A stretch of 39,262 bases of DNA from an uncultured Clostridia bacterium (GTDB lineage: Bacteria > Bacillota > Clostridia > TANB77 > CAG-508), in NCBI GenBank assembly GCA_947627755.1, contig CANQXD010000013.1, positions 1 to 39,262 on the forward strand, written 5' to 3'. Position numbers and translations under genes: made by a program. The notes beneath the pieces were generated by a model. It searched no databases, was not told the origin of the DNA, and saw nothing but the letters and a program-made list of their open reading frames with translations. Shown piece by piece: positions 34,330-39,262 of this stretch; position 1 is the stretch's first letter; each line of letters starts with the position of its first letter.

Positions 34330-35529
34330 TTATTCTTTAATATCAGCTACAACTCCTGAACCTACTGTTCTACCACCTTCACGGATAGCGAATCTTAGTC
34401 CTTTTTCAATAGCGATTGGAGTAATTAATTCGATTTCCATATCTACGTTATCTCCTGGCATAACCATTTCTGTTCCAGCAGGTAATTTAATAACACCTGT
34501 AACGTCTGTTGTTCTGAAATAGAATTGTGGTCTATATCCATCGAAGAATGGTGTATGACGTCCACCTTCTTCTTTTGTTAGAACGTAAACTTGAGAAGTG
34601 AATTTTGTGTGTGGATGTATTGTTCCTGGTTTTGCTAAAACTTGGCCTCTTTCGATGTCTTTTCTATCAATACCTCTTAATAATACACCAATGTTATCTC
34701 CAGCTTCTGCTTGGTCTAATAGTTTTCTGAACATTTCAACACCTGTAACAACGCTCTTGTTAACTGGTTTGATACCAACGATTTCAACTTCGTCTTGTAA
34801 TTTAACTGTTCCTCTTTCTACTCTACCTGTAGCAACTGTTCCACGTCCTGTAATTGTGAATACGTCTTCTACTGGCATTAAGAATGGTTGATCGATTGGT
34901 CTTTCTGGTGTTGGGATATAACTATCAACTGCTTCCATTAATTCTTTCATGCATGCATATTCTGGTGCATTTGGGTCTGTAGATGTAGACTCTAATACTT
35001 TTAATGAAGATCCTTTTACGATTGGAATCTCGTCTCCTGGGAAATCATAGCTTGAAAGTAAGTCTCTAACTTCCATTTCAACTAATTCTAATAATTCTGG
35101 ATCGTCAACCATATCGCATTTGTTTAGGTAAACTACGATATATTTAACACCAACTTGTCTTGCAAGTAGGATATGCTCTCTTGTTTGAGGCATTGGTCCA
35201 TCTGCTGCTGAAACAACTAAGATTGCTCCATCCATTTGTGCAGCACCAGTGATCATGTTTTTAACATAGTCAGCATGGCCTGGGCAGTCAACGTGAGCAT
35301 AGTGTCTGTTATCTGTTTCATACTCTACGTGAGCTGTGTTAATTGTAATTCCTCTTTCTTTTTCTTCTGGTGCACTATCAATTGCATCATAAGCTTCATA
35401 TTTTGCTTTTCCTAGTAATCCTAGGTATTTTGTAATAGCTGCTGTTGTTGTTGTTTTACCATGGTCAACATGTCCGATTGTACCAATGTTAACGTGTGGT
35501 TTCGTTCTTTCAAATTTTTCCTTTGCCAT
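34330..35529 (-). CDS. tuf: Elongation factor Tu
   Basis: EF-Tu delivers aminoacyl-tRNA to the ribosomal A site. The 399 residues are full length, with G1 GHVDHGKTT (18-26), G2 [10 protein letters not shown]3 DCPGHADY, G4 NKCD, the two beta-barrel domains and a C-terminal [10 protein letters not shown]. It is the last gene of the str operon, after fusA, separated from it by a 211-nt spacer with two hairpins. GGGAGG precedes the start. Because EF-Tu acts at the A site it would be one of the factors involved when CGG stalls, but nothing in its sequence looks special. Confidence 0.98.
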   Translation of the reverse strand: MAKEKFERTKPHVNIGTIGHVDHGKTTTTAAITKYLGLLGKAKYEAYDAIDSAPEEKERGITINTAHVEYETDNRHYAHVDCPGHADYVKNMITGAAQMDGAILVVSAADGPMPQTREHILLARQVGVKYIVVYLNKCDMVDDPELLELVEMEVRDLLSSYDFPGDEIPIVKGSSLKVLESTSTDPNAPEYACMKELMEAVDSYIPTPERPIDQPFLMPVEDVFTITGRGTVATGRVERGTVKLQDEVEIVGIKPVNKSVVTGVEMFRKLLDQAEAGDNIGVLLRGIDRKDIERGQVLAKPGTIHPHTKFTSQVYVLTKEEGGRHTPFFDGYRPQFYFRTTDVTGVIKLPAGTEMVMPGDNVDMEIELITPIAIEKGLRFAIREGGRTVGSGVVADIKE

Positions 35530-35558
35530 TTGAAATTTCCTCCCTTTTTTTATTTGTC

Positions 35559-35608
35559 AGGGACACATCTTTTTCTAGGGTATTTCTTAAGGGATAAGAT
35601 ATGTCCCT
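35559..35608. repeat. GGGACA/TGTCCC inverted repeat in the tuf leader
   Basis: AGGGACACATCTT (35559-35571) pairs with AAGATATGTCCCT (35596-35608) at 12 of 13 positions, with a 24-nt loop. It lies about 30 nt before the tuf start. The GGGACA ends link it to the GGGAC repeat family seen elsewhere. It could influence tuf expression relative to fusA. Confidence 0.55.
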
Positions 35609-35690
35609 CCCCTAATGAATTAATGTTTACCCTTTTTTAGATGTTTCTGACTCTTTATATTTTTTTAAAATTTAATAACTTAAGTTCAAG

Positions 35691-35729
35691 CACTTGCATT
35701 TTATAACATTTTTATAAAAATTGCAAGTG
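35691..35729 (-). terminator. Hairpin after fusA (possible attenuator)
   Basis: CACTTGCA (35691-35698) pairs with TGCAAGTG (35722-35729), with an A/T-rich, partly self-complementary loop. It lies 12 nt after the fusA stop. No clean T-run follows on the minus strand, so it is at most a weak terminator and may be an mRNA end-protecting or processing element. Confidence 0.4.
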
Positions 35730-35740
35730 TTTTACAAAAA

Positions 35741-37825
35741 CTACTCTTGTTTTTTTGCTCTAGATGCTACAATTACATCTAATACTGATTTTGGAACTTC
35801 TTCATAATGAGATGGTTCCATTGAGTAGGTTCCTCTACCTTGTGTTTTAGAACGTAAGTCTGTTGCATAACCAAACATTTCAGATAATGGAATAAATCCA
35901 CGAATGATTTGGCTTCCGCTTCTTGCTTCCATTCCTTCCATTCTTCCACGACGAGAGTTAATGTCTCCAATAACATCTCCCATGTATTCTTCTGGAACTG
36001 TTACTTCTACTCTCATGATTGGCTCTAATAATACAGATTTTGCTTGACGACATCCTTCTTTGAATGCCATAGAACCTGCAATTTTGAATGCCATTTCAGA
36101 AGAGTCAACTTCATGGTAAGAACCATCTACTAGAGTTGCTTTGAAGTCGATAACAGGGTAACCTGCTAAGATACCGCTTTCAGCAGCTTCTCTAATACCA
36201 TCTTCTGTTGGTTTGATGTATTCTTTTGGAACAGCACCACCAACGATTTGGCTTTCGAATATAATTCCTTTTCCTGGCTCTAATGGTTCTAATTCAATCC
36301 ATACGTCTCCGTATTGTCCACGTCCACCAGATTGACGAGCGAATTTTCCTTGTACTTTTACTTTATTTCGAATTGTTTCTTTGTAAGAAACTTGTGGTTT
36401 ACCTACATTACATTCTACTTTAAATTCTCTCTTTAAACGGTCTACGATGATATCTAGGTGAAGCTCACCCATACCAGCGATAATAGTTTGTCCAGTTTCG
36501 TGGTCTGTATACGTTTTGAATGTTGGATCTTCTTCTGCAAGTTTTGCAAGTGCAATTCCCAATTTTTCGCTGTTTGCCTTATCTTTTGGCTCAATTGCGA
36601 TATCAATAACTGGTTCTGGGAATTCCATAGATTCTAGTATAACAGGATGATTTGGATCACAAAGTGTATCACCTGTAGATACTTCTTTTAATCCAACTGC
36701 TGCTGCAATGTCTCCTGCATATACTTTATCTATATCTTCTCTATGGTTAGCATGCATTAATAGAATTCTTCCCATTCTATCTTTTTTGTCTTTGTTTGCA
36801 TTTAAGATTGTAGATCCTGATTCTAATGTTCCAGAATATACTCTAAAGAAACAAAGTTTTCCAACAAATGGGTCTGTTGCAATTTTGAATGCTAATGCTG
36901 CAAAAGGCTCACTATCAGATGTTTTTCTTTCTACTTCATTTCCTTGTTCGTCAACTCCTTTGATATGTGGAATATCAAGTGGAGATGGCATGTAATATAC
37001 AACTGCATCTAGTAATTCTTGTACACCTTTGTTTTTATAAGATGAACCACAAGTTACTGGTACGATTGTATTTGCAATAGTTCCTTTTCTTAGACCAAGT
37101 CTGATTTCGTCCTCTGTTAATTCTCCTCCGTCTAAGTATTTCATCATTAATTCATCGTCTTGCTCTGCTGCTGCTTCTACCATTTCTGATCTATATTTTT
37201 CAGCACTTTCCTTTAAATCTTCAGGAATATCACATTCTTCAATTTCTTTTCCTAAATCATCTTTATGGATAAATGCTCTCATTTTTACTAGGTCTACAAT
37301 TCCTTTGAAATTGTCTTCTGAACCGATTGGTAATTGAATTGGAACAGCATTTGCTTTTAATCTTTCTTTCATTTGGGCAACGCTTCCGTAGAAGTCTGCA
37401 CCAATCATATCCATTTTGTTAATATATGCCATTCTTGGTACTTTGTACTTATCGGCTTGTCTCCATACGGTTTCAGATTGTGGTTGTACACCACTTTTTG
37501 CTGCTAAAACTAATACAGAACCATCTAATACTCTTAAAGATCTTTCAACTTCTACAGTGAAATCAACGTGACCTGGGGTATCGATAATGTTGATTCTGTG
37601 GTCCATCCATTTACAAGTAGTTGCGGCAGAAGTAATTGTAATACCTCTTTCTTGTTCTTGAACCATCCAGTCCATAGTTGCTTCGCCTTCGTGAACTTCT
37701 CCGATTTTATGAGTTCTACCTGTATAGAATAGAATTCTTTCGGTTGTAGTTGTTTTTCCGGCATCAATATGGGCCATAATTCCTATATTTCTTGTTTTCT
37801 CTAAAGAAAACTCTCTTCCAGCCAT
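35741..37825 (-). CDS. fusA: Elongation factor G
   Basis: EF-G drives ribosomal translocation. The 694 residues are full length, with G1 [13 protein letters not shown] (18-30), G2 [10 protein letters not shown]3 DTPGHVDF, G4 NKMD, and domains III-V ending in [11 protein letters not shown]. Start ATG has AAGGAGG upstream. It lies 27 nt after rpsG in the standard str order. No oddities are visible; no in-frame CGG codons occur. Confidence 0.98.
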   Translation of the reverse strand: MAGREFSLEKTRNIGIMAHIDAGKTTTTERILFYTGRTHKIGEVHEGEATMDWMVQEQERGITITSAATTCKWMDHRINIIDTPGHVDFTVEVERSLRVLDGSVLVLAAKSGVQPQSETVWRQADKYKVPRMAYINKMDMIGADFYGSVAQMKERLKANAVPIQLPIGSEDNFKGIVDLVKMRAFIHKDDLGKEIEECDIPEDLKESAEKYRSEMVEAAAEQDDELMMKYLDGGELTEDEIRLGLRKGTIANTIVPVTCGSSYKNKGVQELLDAVVYYMPSPLDIPHIKGVDEQGNEVERKTSDSEPFAALAFKIATDPFVGKLCFFRVYSGTLESGSTILNANKDKKDRMGRILLMHANHREDIDKVYAGDIAAAVGLKEVSTGDTLCDPNHPVILESMEFPEPVIDIAIEPKDKANSEKLGIALAKLAEEDPTFKTYTDHETGQTIIAGMGELHLDIIVDRLKREFKVECNVGKPQVSYKETIRNKVKVQGKFARQSGGRGQYGDVWIELEPLEPGKGIIFESQIVGGAVPKEYIKPTEDGIREAAESGILAGYPVIDFKATLVDGSYHEVDSSEMAFKIAGSMAFKEGCRQAKSVLLEPIMRVEVTVPEEYMGDVIGDINSRRGRMEGMEARSGSQIIRGFIPLSEMFGYATDLRSKTQGRGTYSMEPSHYEEVPKSVLDVIVASRAKKQE

Positions 37826-37852
37826 TTGGTTGTTTCCTCCTTCTTTTTTATT

Positions 37853-38323
37853 TTACCATTTATAATGTGCGAAAGCTTTGTTTGCTTCTGCCATTCTATG
37901 CATATCTTCTTTCTTCTTGAATGCTCCACCATTTCCAGCGATTGCATCTAAGATTTCAGCTGCTAGTTTTTCAGCCATTGTTTTTTCATGTCTGTTTCTA
38001 GCATAAGTTACTAACCATCTTAAACCTAAAGTTTGTCTTCTTTCTGGTCTGATTTCTAGTGGTACTTGGTAAGTAGCACCTCCTACACGTCTTGCCTTTA
38101 CTTCAAGTACTGGCATTACATTGTTAAGTGCTGCTTCAAATACTTCTAGCGGATCTTTTTGCTCTTTTTCTTTAATGATTTCGAATGCATCATATACAAT
38201 ATTTTGAGCTACTGTTTTTTTACCATCTAGCATAACATTGTTGATTAGTTTTGTAACAAGTTTGCTATTGTACATTGGATCTGCTATTACGTCTCTTTTT
38301 GCGATAAATCCTCTTCTTGGCAC
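37853..38323 (-). CDS. rpsG: 30S ribosomal protein S7
   Basis: S7 nucleates assembly of the 30S head. The 156 residues are full length and begin [11 protein letters not shown] after the initiator. The start codon is GTG at 38323 with AAAGGAGGG upstream. The 173-nt gap to rpsL is long for this operon and carries a hairpin and a repeated TGCGCTATA motif, which might relate to S7 autoregulation as known in Escherichia coli; that link is speculative. Confidence 0.98.
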   Translation of the reverse strand: MPRRGFIAKRDVIADPMYNSKLVTKLINNVMLDGKKTVAQNIVYDAFEIIKEKEQKDPLEVFEAALNNVMPVLEVKARRVGGATYQVPLEIRPERRQTLGLRWLVTYARNRHEKTMAEKLAAEILDAIAGNGGAFKKKEDMHRMAEANKAFAHYKW

Positions 38324-38346
38324 TATTCTTCCCTCCTTTAAAATAT

Positions 38347-38368
38347 TACTTAAAGTTTTCTTTAAGTA
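38347..38368. promoter_or_regulatory. Perfect hairpin in the rpsG leader
   Basis: TACTTAAAG, TTTT, CTTTAAGTA: a 9-bp stem with a 4-nt loop, 24 nt before the rpsG start. No T-run follows on the minus strand, so it is not a terminator. It may be a leader structure affecting rpsG translation. Confidence 0.45.
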
Positions 38369-38423
38369 TTTTTGGTACTCTTGAAAAATTCAATACTTTT
38401 TCTTTCTTCTCGAATTTTCCTAG

Positions 38424-38482
38424 TATAGCGCATATAATCTATTCTAAATTTAAGTCCCTTAAAATTAGTAAGTTATAGCGCA
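38424..38482. repeat. TATAGCGCA direct repeat between rpsL and rpsG
   Basis: The 9-mer TATAGCGCA occurs at 38424-38432 and 38474-38482, 50 bp apart in the same orientation. GC-containing words are rare in this spacer, which makes the repeat stand out. Confidence 0.4.
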
Positions 38483-38496
38483 CTTCTTTTTTTTGA

Positions 38497-38910
38497 TTAT
38501 TTTTTTGGTTTTTTTGCACCATACTTAGATCTAGCTTGCATTCTATCTTTTACACCAGCTGTATCTAAGGTTCCTCTTATAATGTGGTAACGAACACCTG
38601 GTAAATCTCTTACCCTTCCACCTCTAATTAGAACAACGCTGTGCTCTTGTAAGTTGTGTCCAATTCCAGGAATATAAGAAGTTACTTCATACCCATTAGA
38701 AAGTCTAACTCTGGCTACTTTTCTTAAAGCTGAGTTTGGTTTCTTAGGTGTTACTGTTTTTACTACTGTACATACACCTCTTTTTTGTGGTGATCTCTTA
38801 TCTGTTGTTCTTTTTTTCATTGAGTTGTAACCATGTTGAAGAGCTGGTGATGTAGATTTTGTAGTAGCAGTTTGTCTTCCTTTTCTTACTAATTGATTGA
38901 TTGTTGGCAC
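38497..38910 (-). CDS. rpsL: 30S ribosomal protein S12
   Basis: S12 lies at the decoding centre and controls accuracy. The 137 residues are complete: [11 protein letters not shown] start, [18 protein letters not shown] (with the Lys of streptomycin sensitivity in [10 protein letters not shown]), and [16 protein letters not shown]. The start codon is GTG at 38910, with AGGAGGTG upstream. It is the first gene of the str operon in this window. Since S12 affects frame maintenance, I looked for unusual substitutions at the conserved PNSA and GRVKDLPG-type loops; the second reads GRVRDLPG, a conservative change common in Gram-positives. Confidence 0.98.
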   Translation of the reverse strand: MPTINQLVRKGRQTATTKSTSPALQHGYNSMKKRTTDKRSPQKRGVCTVVKTVTPKKPNSALRKVARVRLSNGYEVTSYIPGIGHNLQEHSVVLIRGGRVRDLPGVRYHIIRGTLDTAGVKDRMQARSKYGAKKPKK

Positions 38911-39262
38911 TTAAATTTCACCTCCTTATTGATTGTTTTTATTTTGCTATTTTAAGATAAAATGCTTTTTTATTATGTTTTTTTACTATATTTATTTTTA
39001 AAAGCATTTTTTCTCTTTTACAAAATAAAACCGCTACGGAAATGCCACTTTTTGGCAATTTACATTAGCGGTTATTATTTTATCATTTTTTTAGGTAAAA
39101 GTCAATAGTTAACGGTCAAATTCTTCTTGTTCTTTTTCTTGTTTTTCAGTTTCTTCTTGTGACATTTTTTGTTGTTCTATATAATTCGGGAGTTTGACAC
39201 TTTTAAAATAAAAAAATCTTTGTAAGCATTAAAAATGCTTAATTTTTTTGTCAATTTTTTCA
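38911..39262. other. Leader of rpsL and end of the window, no gene
   Basis: No supported gene. On the minus strand it contains, in order, a small hairpin (39224-39240) followed by a T-run, a short open frame of 18 codons (39109-39165) without a ribosome binding site, a compound terminator (39029-39073), and an 11-bp inverted repeat with a 30-nt loop (38959-38969 with 39000-39010) in the rpsL leader. A promoter for rpsL must lie here unless transcription reads through, but I see no convincing one. Confidence 0.6.
39029..39073 (-). terminator. Compound terminator upstream of rpsL
   Basis: An outer 8-bp stem (AACCGCTA with TAGCGGTT) encloses a 5-bp hairpin (TGCCA/TGGCA, 39043-39057). A T-rich tract follows on the minus strand. 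It probably ends the gene upstream of the window, or attenuates transcription into the str operon. Confidence 0.6.

Noticed and set aside
39109..39165. Short minus-strand open frame of 18 codons rich in Glu and Gln at the window edge
   Set aside because: No ribosome binding site, upstream stop close by, a hairpin before it, and no recognisable family. It may be chance coding in A-rich DNA.
1..39262. tRNA, rRNA, tmRNA or riboswitch genes
   Set aside because: I looked for T-loop-like GTTCGAATC words and long conserved aptamer cores on both strands and saw none. No tRNA in the window can explain CGG decoding.

Overview
This 39.3 kb window comes from a low-GC (roughly 30 %, judged by eye), endospore-forming member of the Clostridia. 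Every gene I accept lies on the minus strand, so transcription runs from high to low coordinates. The evidence for a sporulating Firmicute is sigG, pro-sigE with spoIIGA, a BofC-domain gene under a sigmaG-type promoter, the Gram-positive divIB-DUF881-DUF881-sbp-ftsA-ftsZ-spoIIGA-sigE-sigG order, and a WalR/WalK-like pair. I cannot name a genus.

Layout from high to low coordinates: the str operon rpsL-rpsG-fusA-tuf (38910-34330); an SH3b/NlpC cell-wall hydrolase (34181-32712); comEC (32677-30289); a BofC C-domain membrane protein (30174-29590); a giant cyclic beta-glucan synthase-like protein of about 2800 residues (29428-21041); a small 2-TM protein; walR/walK; an operon lepB-holB-ricT-ferredoxin; an operon of a membrane-anchored DUF3298-like protein, topB, yqeK and a patatin; murA; and then the division and sporulation cluster. 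A 207-residue gene of unknown function, with its own promoter and terminator, sits between sigE and sigG.

The most striking observation is a recurrent +1 frameshift. Three conserved genes (sigE, murA, comEC) are each broken in the same way. In each, an in-frame CGG codon is followed by loss of homology, and skipping its C so that the next codon is GGN (Gly) restores the family sequence up to a normal C-terminus. By hand count, CGG occurs in frame in no other conserved gene of the window (about ten thousand codons), although the trinucleotide is common out of frame. The only other in-frame CGGs (three) are in two orphan genes that look foreign. This suggests that CGG is unassigned or starved in this organism and that ribosomes shift +1 there, so that C insertions before glycine codons are tolerated or used.

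Other features of note are a dispersed GGGAC-type repeat family, one member of which lies inside the glucan synthase reading frame; A-rich tandem repeats just after the ftsZ and murA stop codons; and terminators whose loop contains the stop codon of the gene they end.
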